The notes beneath the pieces were generated by a model. It had not been told where the DNA came from, did not search any database, and saw only the letters and a program-made list of their open reading frames with translations. Positions 11,321 through 21,850 of a stretch of DNA of 64,000 bases are shown in pieces. The stretch's first letter is position 1. Each line of letters starts with the position of its first letter. The translations under genes were made by a program, and so were the position numbers. This DNA comes from Odontocerum albicorne (Eukaryota; Arthropoda; Insecta; Trichoptera; Odontoceridae), in contig OX463841.1 in the NCBI GenBank assembly GCA_949825065.1, positions 22,178,078-22,242,077 on the forward strand. The letters run 5' to 3'.

Positions 11321-12545
11321 GTGTTCAAGGGTTAAGTACATTGAATCCATGAAGAGATTTAAAAACATGACGTTTTCAAGATACTCGTATGCTAGAACGA
11401 ACTAAAAACTTTCTTAGAGTCACAACGGATACAAAACGATGTTCTTTAAAATATTTAAATTAGGTAAACGTTTATCATGGAGAAAGTCATCGTTTTTCAG
11501 ACTGTATGACACGTTATTTTTGACTTCATCATCTTATCCTAAAACAATCGGGGCTCTGCCACCGGATCCTGTCAAGTATAAGAAGTTCTACATGTGACTT
11601 TCTGATTTGAGTATTTCTAATTTGGTTCATTAACATCAGCTCCCTCACTCCTCTAAGTATTTTAAATCACCTGGAACGCACCATTTCAGTAAGAATTTAT
11701 ATTTGATAGCCGTTTATTAATGTGGGCCAATAAACAAACTTCAGAACTGCATATCTAGCTCTCTTGCTCAACAGTTTCAACGCTCAAACCCCACCAGAAA
11801 CATAAATTCGCCTATTAATGTCATAATCTTCTCATCCATCTAAAAAACTCCACTCCGAGGCTTTTGACTTGTTTCAGCTGATTTTTCCCAATAACTGAAT
11901 ATTGCAACAGTGCAGTATTTGTATTGACTAGGTAAATAACTAATCATGACCTACATTATTGCATAGAGGGAACTTATCCTTGTCTTCGACCGATTCCAAT
12001 GGTAAAGTTCTCTAACCGCGAGCCACCGATTAGGGCACAGCCGCTGTAATCGTTGTACTGACAATGGGATCGACCAACTCACCCTCAACTCCATATTCAG
12101 CGGACCACATGATGTCACGCGGGACCAAATCATGGCCAAGCACAATTAAACACTAATTTTAATTTAGTGAATTATTAGTTATACGTCTAATTTAAATACA
12201 ATACATTTATTAAATAATTATTTAAAAACAGCACGCAATCATTCCATCTTTATACTCTTATGGACAGATAATTTCACGCATCAGAAGCAGTTTATTTCAA
12301 ACACATTTTTATTTTCCTTTAAACACCATTAAAGGAAAATAAATTTTTCACAAAAATTAAGAAATAAATTTTAAAAAGTTTATCATTTTGAATTTTTTTT
12401 ACAAGTAAGTTAATAATATTTTTACAAATAAGTTAATATTTATACAAGAAAGTTAATATTTTATTTACATTGTGTCTTAAAATAAATACTTCTTTTCAAG
12501 TTTGCATTTTCAAAATTTGATTTATAGTAAGTGTTCGACTATATC
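11321..12545. other. Intergenic region with a GC-richer block
   Basis: AT-rich except for 11980-12140, where the G+C content rises (for example CTAACCGCGAGCCACCGATT). A 64-codon minus-strand frame covers that block but resembles nothing I know. It may be a retroelement or exon remnant. Confidence 0.3.
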
Positions 12546-12557
12546 TATTTTGTTACA

Positions 12558-12833
12558 ATATGTCCCCAGTAAAAACACGCAGAAATTTAGTTTACTGGTG
12601 CCATGACGTAACATATTTTATTGCACTTCCCTTTTATTCAGTACAACTTGACGAGCTTATTGTCGTGTGTCTTTCTCTTCCAATCAACCAAAAATGTCAC
12701 ATAAGAGGCCTTAAATGACAACCAGACTGGAATAGTTTTATTTAAATCTGGGTTTCAACGGAAATCGAACCCGCACTCTCTGGGCTGAAAGACAGGTACA
12801 ATACCATCTAGGCCATTGAGTTCGTTAACGTAT
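12558..12833 (-). mobile_element. SINE copy, minus strand, next to an R1-like fragment
   Basis: Read on the minus strand, 12833-12760 contains GGCCTAGATGG (A-box region) and GCGGGTTCGATTTCC (B box). The body then has CTGGTTGTCATTTAAGGCC and TTGGTTGGAAGAG. The distal part near 12640 gives GTTGTACTGAATA. The adjoining 12558-12610 (TGTCCCCAGTAAA...) resembles the start of repeat R1. Confidence 0.65.
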
Positions 12834-14367
12834 GACGAACTATTAATCCAGATCCACAAAATAACATTTTTGACTATAAATTATATTTTTTTCCGATGTC
12901 AATATTATTTATGTTACATTTGTTGTCATGTGTAGATAACTAAAAATTACGATAATATTATTAAATAAGTATAAAACATATTACAAAATTAAATAAAAAT
13001 GAAACATTCATAAAATATTCGAAGTGTAAAATAGAGTTATAATATGAATGAAATTTTTATTTCTGTGAATTAACAAGAACTAATATTGCATTTATAATTT
13101 TATTTCTAGCAGTAAATAACACTGAAAAAGAAAAGTAACAATTTAATCCCGAAGAAACCTTTTCAGAGTGCATTCTTGAATATCCGTTGAGGGCGAGATC
13201 TATAATGAAAACCAAATAAAAGCTCTGAAAGAAAGGCTTTGGCGCATATAAAAGCAGAGTACAATGAATTCATAAAAGCTTCCCGCTTTGCAATTAAATT
13301 ATAAAATACTTCAAATAACTAAAAACAACAGCACGATTTTATCATTATGGTAATGGGGTTATACTCGTAAAATTTTGAATACAGTAAGAATTTTAAATTC
13401 TTTACTTTCGAAAACCGGTTTCAATTTTCAAGTAATTATTGAGGGTAGAATTTTGTAAATAGATTCCCTAAAAACTCATCTAAAATACTGATAGTGCTAA
13501 ATTGATAAAATTTTCGCGAGTCTATATTTCGCATTTTTTCTTGTACCTAATAGAAAATTTGTTATTTGAGATACGTTGTTCCTATGGAGAGAAATAACAG
13601 TACTCGTATCAATCATCCCATGATCTGCGATTGATATCTCATTTTTTATTGTAGAGCGTTATAGTTGATAACTTTCATTTTATTTTGATGTTCACCCATT
13701 AAGAGTGTTTTTCGTTATTATACAGCCATAAATAAAAATAACAAAAATAATTTATGAAATTGCATTACCAATAAATCTACATTAATTGATTCATTTATCT
13801 TCACGTATTTCATGAAATAATTAATTGAATGAAAATCAGACAATACATCGATGGCCATCTTAAAAAATGGTAAAAATGGCATGGAAATATTTTATAATGC
13901 TTATTCCCAGGTCCGTACTTTTCTCCCATTACGGACAGTTTATTTCTTTCTGTAGAATTGTGCCGAGTCTTTTCGGCGGGAAAAACAATATTTCCACGAC
14001 AACTTTAAAAATCCTTGCTCATCGTACCAGATAACTTTTTCCTGCTTGGACAATAACACGATCCAGTGAGGAGAAATCAGCCACCCAACACGAAAAAAAC
14101 GATCTTCAAAACACCAATGAAAACATCATCCGGTCCCATCGGTAGGCATCTCGTCACTTTAAAAATAATTTCATGCAAAATAATGCCATGTTAGCATAAT
14201 TATCTGAAAACAGGTAAAATGTGAGTTGAGATCTTTTGCGTATACACATACGTCCTACTGAGCAACTCAGTTAGCAAACTGATTAACGATATTTTAAAAA
14301 TATTTTGTATATATGCAGTTATTATCAATAGGTTTTATTATTTTAGTTTTGTTTTATATGATACATA
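12834..14367. other. AT-rich intergenic region
   Basis: No ORF, tRNA-like box or inverted repeat of note. A GC-richer island lies around 13905-14110. Confidence 0.4.
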
Positions 14368-14800
14368 CGAGGTTTGATAAAAAAACGAGAATTTTCATGT
14401 TTATCAAATAGTATTTATTCAATCATTAATATTAATAGCCCCCTTCAAAGTAGTTCCCATTGGATAAAATATAATTTTGCCAACGTTTTTTCCAATCCGC
14501 AAAACGTTTGTAGAACGCACTTTTGGGATAGCCCAGGGATTTTGTCTTTATCTCCTCTACGCTCGCCAAACGTCGACCCTTCAATGTCCTTTTCATATTT
14601 GGGAACAAGAAAAAGTCGCAGAGGAGCATATCTAGTGAATACGGTGGTTGCGGCATCACGACGGTGTTACAGGTGCATTATCGTAATGCAAAATTCAGGA
14701 GTTTTTTGCATACGATTCTGATCGTTTCTCCGGATTGCCTCACGCAAACGGCAAAAAAAACTCAAAACAGTTCTTTGTTCACTCATTTTTAAATAAAAAA
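14368..14800 (-). pseudogene. Mariner-like transposase, internally deleted
   Basis: Minus strand. A frame at 14659-14432 begins PQPPYSLDMLLCDFFLFPNM, the third catalytic aspartate block of a mariner transposase, and continues with KGRRLASVEEIKTKSL to a NGNYFEGG end. Just upstream, about 14700-14670, ILHYDNAP in another frame is the second catalytic block; the helix normally separating the two has been deleted. A possible start segment (MSEQRTVLSFF) lies near 14797. The 3' end reaches a probable terminal repeat, CGAGGTTTGATAAAAAAACG at 14368, preceded by TA. The other terminus was not found. Confidence 0.75.
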
Positions 14801-14930
14801 ATCGTAAAAGTGGCAACATGCGTTTAAATACTTGCCTTTCAAACACAAACTGTCTATGTCACATGGCTGCAAAATGAAATGTTCATCACAGATAGTGCCG
14901 CCAATGTGAGGAAAAAAGATGGGATCTCTG

Positions 14931-15145
14931 TGGTCTAGTTGGTAAGACACCTGTCTAGTAACCGAAGGTCGTGAGCTTGATTCCCGCTAGAACCCAAATT
15001 TTGTATTACAATTTATTTCCAGTCTGAGTTTTACTTAAGATTTTTTTAAATCTGGTAACTCTTTTTAGTTGGTTGTAAGAGATTGCCTTGTGGCAAAAAG
15101 CCCTGGAGTTTGTACTGTTTACAACAAAAGCGTAATAAAATAAAC
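14931..15145 (+). mobile_element. SINE copy (tRNA-derived), well preserved
   Basis: TCTGTGGTCTAGTTGGTAAG (A-box region) is followed by GAGCTTGATTCCCGCTAGAA (B-box region). The body contains CAGTCTGAGTTTTACTTAAG, TTAGTTGGTTGTAAGAGATT and the 3' signature TTTGTACTGTTTACAACAAA. The head can be drawn as a partial tRNA cloverleaf, but the arms are too imperfect for a functional tRNA. Confidence 0.85.
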
Positions 15146-15559
15146 AACGTTAAGAGTTTATATTGTACAACGGGGTCAGTCATTATAAAACCTAAGGCTC
15201 TATTGTACTGCGGAAATGTTTATTTAGTTTATCTTTAACCTAAATACAGCTCTTGAGTAGCTCGATGTATAACCACGGCCATGTTGAAATACTTCCTACA
15301 TATCAGAAAATAAAGAGCATCAATTAAGTTGGAAAACGAAGCTGTGTCATGGAGTTTTCTTCCCTTTATTCTTTTGTTTCTCCTATTTTTAAGTGAGTAA
15401 GCCGTTGCACGCCAGCAAACTCACCGGCCACACTGGAGTACTAGATCCGATGGCACACCTGAAGTGACACAATCGGGGAATGCCGGCATATATTTTTTCC
15501 TTTTTTTTTTTTTAAAGAATAGACGTGATCGAAGTCATACACATATCCTTATACCTCCA
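15146..15559. other. Intergenic stretch
   Basis: No gene seen. It contains a poly-T run at about 15502-15514. Confidence 0.35.
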
Positions 15560-15670
15560 AATATTAGGTGGAAAAAATGCTTGTATCATTCGAGGGGAGT
15601 AGCACAGCACGGGGCTCGAATCGGTGATCTTCCGAACGAAAGTCTATTGCGTTACCACAACCTTTATGGA
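15560..15670 (-). repeat. tRNA-like segment, probably a degraded SINE of another family
   Basis: On the minus strand, GGTTGTGGTAACGCAATAGA and then CACCGATTCGAGCCCCGTGC sit at A-box and B-box spacing. The B-box core GATTCGAGCCC differs from the main SINE (GGTTCGATTCC). No flanking body matching the main family is present. Confidence 0.4.
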
Positions 15671-16213
15671 CTTTTTGGGTTTGATTTCCAATGGTATAAA
15701 AAAAAAGAAAATTAGAAGTATAGCGAGGCGCTGGCATATTGGCAGTTGCCAGAGGCGCTGAAAATACGAAAGTGCCGTTTGCGCCTTTGGCACCATTTAT
15801 GTGAGCAAAGTAATGAAAGAACTCGAAAAATATTTCTGGCAATACCAATAACAGAAACCGTGGTCGAAAAGAGTTTTTGCTAGCTAAAATTTATGAATAA
15901 CTATTTCAGGTCAATAATGTTATTTCTATTGAATGTGAGCTTACTAGTGTTTATAAATAATGATTTTATAAATAATAACAAATTTTGCTAACGCCAGGTC
16001 AAGAAAAAAAAGTTTGGTTAAGTATATTGTTTTATTGCTTATATGCAGGGTCGTCTCGAATTATTTATTTCTTGTGTAGTTTTCAGTAACTGCCATTTTT
16101 TCAACATTTAATTTTAACAAATATTTATTTTGGAAACGAGTCATGAGTACACATTATATCAAATATTTTATTTTCTGTACAAAAATTTCACCATACATAT
16201 GGTAACATTTAAC

Positions 16214-16225
16214 TGACAGCTGTCA
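16214..16225. promoter_or_regulatory. TGACAGCTGTCA palindrome upstream of the gene
   Basis: A perfect 12-bp palindrome with a central CAGCTG E-box, 90 bp before the proposed start codon at 16315. The same 12-mer occurs at 61436-61447 and a near copy at 59495, both inside a repeat, so it could also be repeat-derived rather than a binding site. Confidence 0.4.
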
Positions 16226-16314
16226 AAGTCAATGCTTTCAAATTTAAACATAACCTCGCAATATCTACGCGGTCAAACTCAGCTTATTTTGCAGTGTTTA
16301 TTGTTGAAATTGTG

Positions 16315-17268
16315 ATGAGCATTCGTCTTTTATTGGGATTTGTAAGTGGATTATTGTTGTATTTATAACTTAATCTTAATGTCATTTTGGTTTTCATTCA
16401 TAAAATCCATTTTGTGTTTTGAAAATTAAGGGGTTTATCTATTTTTGCGCCAGAGTAAATTATGCATAAAATCCAAAAGTAAATGAGCTTTATTTTAATT
16501 TTAGTTTAATGGTTGATTTGGTTGTTTAGGAAATTTTTGCTACTGAATCTGAGTCTGCTTAAATCAACGACATATGAACGTCTTGAATACCATATAAACA
16601 AATAAAAAAGCATTCGAATTCATCATAAAAAATTCTATTTAAACTAAGATCTTTTAGAAAAATAGTGACTAAAATATAATAATTCTACTTGTTCTCAGTT
16701 GGAATTAAGCCAAATTTTTATTTTTTAGGTGAAAACCTCAAGTTTACGTTCCCTCAGTTTGTCGCCAAAAAGCATTTATAAAGATTTGAAATTAAATTTT
16801 TCAAATTTGTGTAATACTCATTCAGTAGAAAGTGAGGTACATTTTTATAAACCTTTAACTCGTGAATTTTGCACGGCTATTTATACAGTTGACCGTAAAA
16901 TGGCAGATAAGGCTACCGAAAAGGGTCCCGTAGAAGTTGCTTCTTGTGCCGAAATTCCTAGCAATGTTGAAGGAAAAACATCGGCTAATGATATACCAGA
17001 AGTGATTCTGGTCGAGTCTCGGCTTAAGAGTGATACTGAAATTTTGTCCAAGAGAAATGTTGGAACTCTGTGTGGTGCTTGGAGAGGTGATGAAGAGGAT
17101 GGTGGAGAAATTGTCATTTTGGCCAGTCGTCGAAATCAAGTGAGTCCTGCGCCAACAGATATTGCAGACCAGGTTGAGAATATTCAGGATGTTTGGATAG
17201 AGGGAATTCCTGTCAAACAAATGCTCTCTTCAGATGATCAGGTATTTGAATTTGCTTTAATCCAATAA
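16315..17268 (+). CDS. Uncharacterised gene with intron, possible mitochondrial protein
   Basis: This is the only host-like coding structure in the window. Exon 1 (16315-16341) is ATG plus eight codons, MSIRLLLGF, ending TTT|GTAAGT. Exon 2 starts at 16729 after TTTTTTATTTTTTAG and continues in the same phase (VKTSSLRSLSLSPKS). The intron is 387 nt. The first 30 residues are rich in Ser, Leu, Arg and Lys with no acidic residue before Asp28, which suggests a mitochondrial targeting peptide. A second in-frame Met with good context (AAAATGG, start of MADKATEKG) could begin a cytosolic form. Later residues include EVILVESRLKSDTEILSKR and DVWIEGIPVKQMLSSDDQ. Reading straight through gives a stop at 17266 that overlaps an AATAAA (17264-17269). 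Alternatively CAG|GTATTT at 17241/17242 is a phase-0 donor. I do not recognise the family; the spliced start is the strongest evidence. Confidence 0.6.
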
Positions 17269-17498
17269 AGTTTCAACTATTTAAACATTTTGAGTATTTA
17301 AGGTTTTTTTAAAATACTAATACATGCCATGTTTTCTTCCTTTACTTATTTTATTAGTTTTTTAGGTTCACTTTTTAAGGGAAAATTAAAAACAAATACA
17401 GGAATTCGTCCGCAAGTTGCCTTATGGTTAATTTATTGATGAATGTACTGCTCTGTAATCAACAAGTAGACACATAACTGACACAAATAATTTTTGAG

Positions 17499-17624
17499 TC
17501 GATGGGGTGGGTCACGCTGTTAAAGAGCTATAATCCGGATGAAACAATGGCTTCTTTGGGGAATGTTAGTTATTTAAAATATATAATGCCGGAACTGGAG
17601 TGTGAATATGTAACAGAAGTATAA
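17499..17624 (+). CDS. Candidate third exon of the 16.3-kb gene
   Basis: Forty-one open codons begin SMGWVTLLKSYNPDETMASL and end EYVTEV before TAA. The reading phase is the one required if exon 2 ends at CAG 17239-17241, so joining the two keeps the frame. The result is a protein of about 221 residues. The acceptor TTTTTGAG|TC is weak because of its short pyrimidine tract. The peptide has ordinary globular composition, unlike the AT-driven frames around it. An AATAAA at 17767-17772 would suit a transcript end. If this exon is not real, the gene ends at 17268. Confidence 0.4.
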   Translation, partial: SMGWVTLLKSYNPDETMASLGNVSYLKYIMPELECEYVTEV

Positions 17625-17674
17625 AACAAGTTAATTAGTAAATTTACAGCAATTGTCAAAAAGGGAGAACATAA

Positions 17675-17800
17675 AGATGATTGAATGGTTTTGTATAAAA
17701 AAAATGCTTCTTGCACGGATGCATATCTCTATGGAAAATAGATAGATGACTGAATGTTTTTATATAAATAAATGCTTCTTGCAACGTCATTATTTATATT
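17675..17800 (+). repeat. Direct duplication containing a candidate polyadenylation signal
   Basis: GATGATTGAATGGTTTTGTA...AATGCTTCTTGCACGG at about 17676 is repeated at about 17744 as GATGACTGAATGTTTTTATA...AATGCTTCTTGCAACG. The second copy includes AATAAA at 17767. Confidence 0.6.
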
Positions 17801-18424
17801 GATTTCTGTGTAAAATATATGAAGAATAAAACAAGAGGTGTGATAATGTCAGATTTGGTTGTGAATGGTTCATTATATGTTGCAAGTGTTAAAAATACAC
17901 CTCACACTGCTAAAATTTCTCTGAAATTTCTTTGTTTAGACATTTCATTTGTTTGGTCCAAACATATTTTTCTTGGTTTTTCAATATCGCGCCTTCCATT
18001 CACATTTGCAATGTATATTTATTTCATCAGTCTTTTTTCACTCATTGTCTACATGCACAAATTGCCTTAGATACTGTTAATCATTCTACTTACTATATCA
18101 GTCTTAAAGTCACATTCAAAATGTAAATCTAAGCATTCTGAATATTTGTTTGTGCAAAATTGAATAGATTATTTTGTGTTTTCGTGATATTTATAATATG
18201 GGTTTATGGAGAATAAGTTGTTAGCATATATATTTATTTTACTCTCAGTCTTGAATTCAATATCCAGCATAAAAAATATATTTCCCATGAATAGGCAAGA
18301 ATTAAGCACATATTTTTTTTTAAAAACTTTTTATCAATCAAACACCCTTTCCATTCAGTTAAGAACATAGGTTTGCAACAGAAGGTTGACTTACAAATCG
18401 TATATAAATAAAATTACACACCTA
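17801..18424. other. AT-rich stretch after the gene
   Basis: An 83-codon frame (17819-18070) is made of AT-driven hydrophobic codons. Part of it (from about 17930) resembles the complement of LINE-A 3' sequence (TGGTCCAAAC, CGCGCCTTCCATTCACATTT), so it probably overlays a degraded minus-strand LINE-A copy. Confidence 0.35.
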
Positions 18425-18639
18425 TAGTTCGGAAATTCTAGGATGAGTCCTGTGACAGCTCACAAATTTGCCCCAATACAACCTTATGTAATGTATTTAC
18501 CTAAATAACTTGCTATTTGTTAGAATTGAGGCTTATATTAAAGTTGATAAAATAATTAAAATTACTGAACATCCTTACAAGGTTGTATTGGGGAAAATTT
18601 GTGAGCTGTCACAGGACTCATCCTAGAATTTCCGAACTA
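18425..18639. mobile_element. Foldback MITE with about 65-bp terminal inverted repeats
   Basis: Left arm TAGTTCGGAAATTCTAGGAT ... CCCCAATACAACCTT is matched by its complement at the right end with only a couple of differences. TA flanks both ends (18423-18424 and 18640-18641), as expected for Tc1/mariner-type insertion. The roughly 85-bp centre is shared with 4954-5045. No coding capacity. Confidence 0.85.
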
Positions 18640-18944
18640 TAGAACTAACATTTTTTAAATTGCTTGTTATTGACAAAACTAAAATAACAACTTTTTCTAT
18701 ATAAAACATTAAATGTGTTACTATAGATAAGACAATTAATATGAAATTATTTTGAAAATAAGGTAAAAAAGAAAATTTTAATACATGTACATTAAAATTT
18801 AAAAAAATCAATATCTTACAGTTACTTGACCTATTTTACCCCAGCATCAGGTAGAGATGTGAGAATGCCACAGTCAGATAACGTGTTTGGAGACAAGGTG
18901 TGGTGACTGGCATTTTCAATTCAGTGAATGCAGACGTAAATGCA

Positions 18945-19420
18945 TAATTAATAATAATAAAAAGACAATTTAAATAGTGCCGTTTAGAGTGCAGACTCTC
19001 CTCAGAGCGCTCTAACTCGGGATTCAGACACACTACTATTTGTGAATTAAAATTATAGCAAAATAAATATATATACTCATAAGTTGTGTAAGGAAAAGAA
19101 GGTGAGGTCATTAGCTAAGGTACTTCCCCTCATCTACATATGTTTAAAAAAACAAATTTGGTAAGAAAACTTACCTCAGGAAAACGAATTACAAAAAAAC
19201 CTTTGTAAATCTTTTTATATATGATAGTTATACATTCGAATGTAGGCGGAGTGTAGTGTATTTGTGTAGTGTTCATATACATGATATCATAAATTTGGAT
19301 AAGACCTCCCAAAGACAGTTGTCTTCAAGTGCTTCCTAAAGCTGCACACGCAATCCATATCTCGACTACTTAAGAGACAGGCCATTCCATGCCACAGGAT
19401 CAACAGCGACAAAAGCCCTG
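18945..19420 (-). mobile_element. LINE-B 3' end
   Basis: Minus strand. Residues RAFVAVDPVAWNGLSLK at about 19415-19365 match the (A/G)...WN(S/G)LP block close to the C-terminus of L2/CR1/Jockey-type ORF2 proteins. A 3' UTR follows, containing GAGTTAGAGCGCTCTGAGGA, and ends in a TTATTATTATTAATT tail at about 18950. The same UTR and ATT-type tail occur at 31320, 32095 and 53960. The C-terminal motif plus tail favour the L2/CR1 group, as inference. Confidence 0.65.
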
Positions 19421-20107
19421 CCATAATACCTCACCGTATTTGATCGATTCAGAACAATCAATTTGTTTAATTTTTACGGAGAATAAATTTACTTCAAAGT
19501 TCTACTCTCCCCAAAGGAACATCTCTCAGACACAGATTGGACCATATGTCTACCATAAGTCTGTTTTCAATGCAACCTAGCAGATCCATTGAAAGCAGAT
19601 TGGAGTCTTTGAATCAGATATATCAAAATAAATAGATTATAATAATCTAGACACAATATGAGAATTTAATTAATAAGATTTTTTTCCCTTGTTACAAGAT
19701 ATCGACGTACAAATTTTAACTATCTAAGATTAAAGAAGTCTGACGAAACTATCACCTATTTGAAAGGGAGTTTTCTATCAAGATTGACATAAAGGAATTT
19801 CGTGTTATCTTTTGAAAAAATACTAATATAATAAGATGTCTATACAGTGAAACCATCCAGAGAAATTAATCACTTTCATTCATACATTCATATGGTACCT
19901 CTCAAGATATCCAAATTGACGATACGAACATATTAAAGAGTATGGTCGGGATATAAACTCGTCTTAGGCCTCATTAAATCTAGCCTTTGAATTTAGAACC
20001 TCTGAATTAGACATGAAACTTGCTGCTCGTCATTACAAGTGCTGGAAATACTACCACACATGTAGAAGATACAATACTCGTGCATGTCTAGTGTGCATGA
20101 ATATTAT
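19421..20107. other. Intergenic stretch up to the mariner
   Basis: AT-rich with no recognisable gene. Ends with the TA target site of the mariner at 20108-20109. Confidence 0.4.
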
Positions 20108-20109
20108 TA

Positions 20110-21399
20110 CTAGGTTAGTCAAAAAGTTTTGAAAGCGACATCTATGGAGCAGTAGAAAAACCAAATTTTCTACGCCATTTTAATATTTCATCTTTCATAA
20201 GAACGTACTCAAAATTTCATTTCGATCTGTCAATTCATTCTTTGTTTACAAGTCATTTGAAGTTGACGTGTCAGTGTATTTTTTAACAAAGGAAAAATCC
20301 GAATATCGTGCAGTGGTTAAATTCTTTGTTTTGGAAGGTTTATCGGCTACATCCATGCAAAGATTGTGAAAGTATTAAAGGAGTCTTCTCCTTCATTTCC
20401 AACCGTTCACCGATGGGTTTTGGAGTTTAAGCGTGGCCGTACAAGCGTTGAAGACGATCCACGCTCAGGACGTCCAAAAAGTGCATCAACACCAGAAATC
20501 ATAGCGAAAATACAGGATATAGTTTTGGAAGATCATCGATCGACTGTGGATGTGATAGCTGACACCATAGGCATCTCACATGGAACAACATGGCATATTT
20601 TGGCTGAAGTTTTGGGTTTCAAAAAACTGTGTGCACAATGGGTGCCGCATTTGCTAACAAAGCAACAAAAACACGTTCGAATGCGACTTTCTGAGCAACA
20701 TTTGGAGCAATTTAGAAAGAATAAAAAGGATTTTCTGCGTTGATTCATCACTATGGATGAGACTTGGGTCTACCACCATGATCCTGAATCAAAACAAGAG
20801 GCTAAGGAGTGGTGTGAACCAGGCACATTGGCTCCGAAGCGAGTTCGTGTCCAGAAATCGGCCAAGAAGGTGTTAGCGTCAGTTTTTTGGGATGCAAAAG
20901 GAATTTTATTGATAGATTATCTCCAAACTGGTAAGACAATCAACTCTGATTATTATTGTGACCTTTTGGACCAGTTGGATGAAAAAATTTGTGAAAAAAG
21001 ACCCGGTTTGCAGAAGAAAAAAATCATTTTTCATCAAGACAATTCACCTGCTCACACAGCTCAAAAAACCATCGCGAAAATCAGTGAATTGGGGTACGAA
21101 TTGTTGCAGCATCCACCCTATTCGCCAGATTTAGCTCCCTCTGACTTCTGGCTGTTCTCACACCTCAAAAAATTCCTTCGTGGAAAGCATTTTTCATCAA
21201 ACGAATAGGTTATAGCCGTCGTAGAGGAGTATTTTGCAGGCCTTCCAGAAAGTCACTTCCGTGATGGGACAACAAAGTTGGAAGATCGTTGGACCAAGTG
21301 TATTGATCTTATGGGAGACTATACTGAGCAATAAAAGTGATTTCCCCCCAAAAAAAATGTATTTTCATTTCCGCTTTCAAAACTTTTTGACTAACCTAG
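20110..21399 (+). mobile_element. Full-length mariner element (1290 bp)
   Basis: Perfect 28-bp terminal inverted repeats: the left one (20110-20137) starts CTAGGTTAGTCAAAAAGTTT, and its exact complement is at 21372-21399. TA duplicates flank both ends (20108-20109 and 21400-21401). Length and structure are standard for mariner. The transposase inside is broken by one frameshift and two stops, but the identical ends suggest a fairly recent insertion. Confidence 0.97.
20289..21334 (+). pseudogene. Mariner transposase, inactivated
   Basis: The transposase cuts and pastes the element by a DDD-type nuclease. It starts with a helix-turn-helix region (KEKSEYRAVVKFFVLEGL from 20289, then after a frameshift at about 20365 SPSFPTVHRWVLEFKRG). 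The specificity region contains DDPRSGRPKSA. The catalytic residues are all present: D in MDETWVYHHD (20756), D in FHQDNSPAH (21038), and D in PDLAPSDFWLF (21143). The last two are separated by 34 residues, the mariner DD34D spacing. Damage: no start ATG in the expected place, a 1-nt frameshift near 20365, TGA at 20744 (R-x-FIT; CGA to TGA would explain it), and TAG at 21206-21209. Downstream the frame continues to GDYTEQ and the normal stop at 21332. Confidence 0.93.
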
Positions 21400-21429
21400 T
21401 AATCAGATGAACTCTTTTATCATACTGAG

Positions 21430-21485
21430 ATCGAAATCATGTTAGCAGTCAAGCGTCTTACCAACTAGACCATGAAAGTGCCATG
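21430..21485 (-). mobile_element. SINE head fragment
   Basis: On the minus strand, ATGGTCTAGTTGGTAAGACG is the SINE A-box region. The body is missing. Confidence 0.5.
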
Positions 21486-21499
21486 GTTAATGACTAAAT

Positions 21500-21848
21500 G
21501 TGTCAAAGAAATAGAAAGACAGCATTGTTTATATAAGAACTAGATCCTCACTGTGCATATTTGAATAATGTAATGTAATTTTGATGGCTTTATTTATTTT
21601 ATGCACTTCAATTTAAAATCGTTTTTTTTACATAGGCTTTAGTTTTATTTTTAAAAACTTTAAGGTATTGTTTGAAATCTTGGTTTGTCTACATATACTT
21701 TTCAATCTTAGTACTTGAATGGCTCCAATAAACCGTTACCCAGCTTGACAACAAATAAAATCTTTAATTTAATAAATACAAAGAAAGAATGTTTGATGAA
21801 AATAAACAAAACTTCATATCTTCCTACTGTGGGATAAGACTGTATATC
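21500..21848. other. Spacer between the two mariners
   Basis: AT-rich with no feature seen. Confidence 0.4.
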
Positions 21849-21850
21849 TA

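Noticed and set aside
14931..15005. Functional tRNA gene
   Set aside because: The head is followed by the conserved SINE body and shared with many copies, and its cloverleaf is imperfect.
16855..17220. 121-codon minus-strand frame opposite the 16.3-kb gene
   Set aside because: Antisense shadow of exon 2; the plus strand has matching splice sites and the better peptide.
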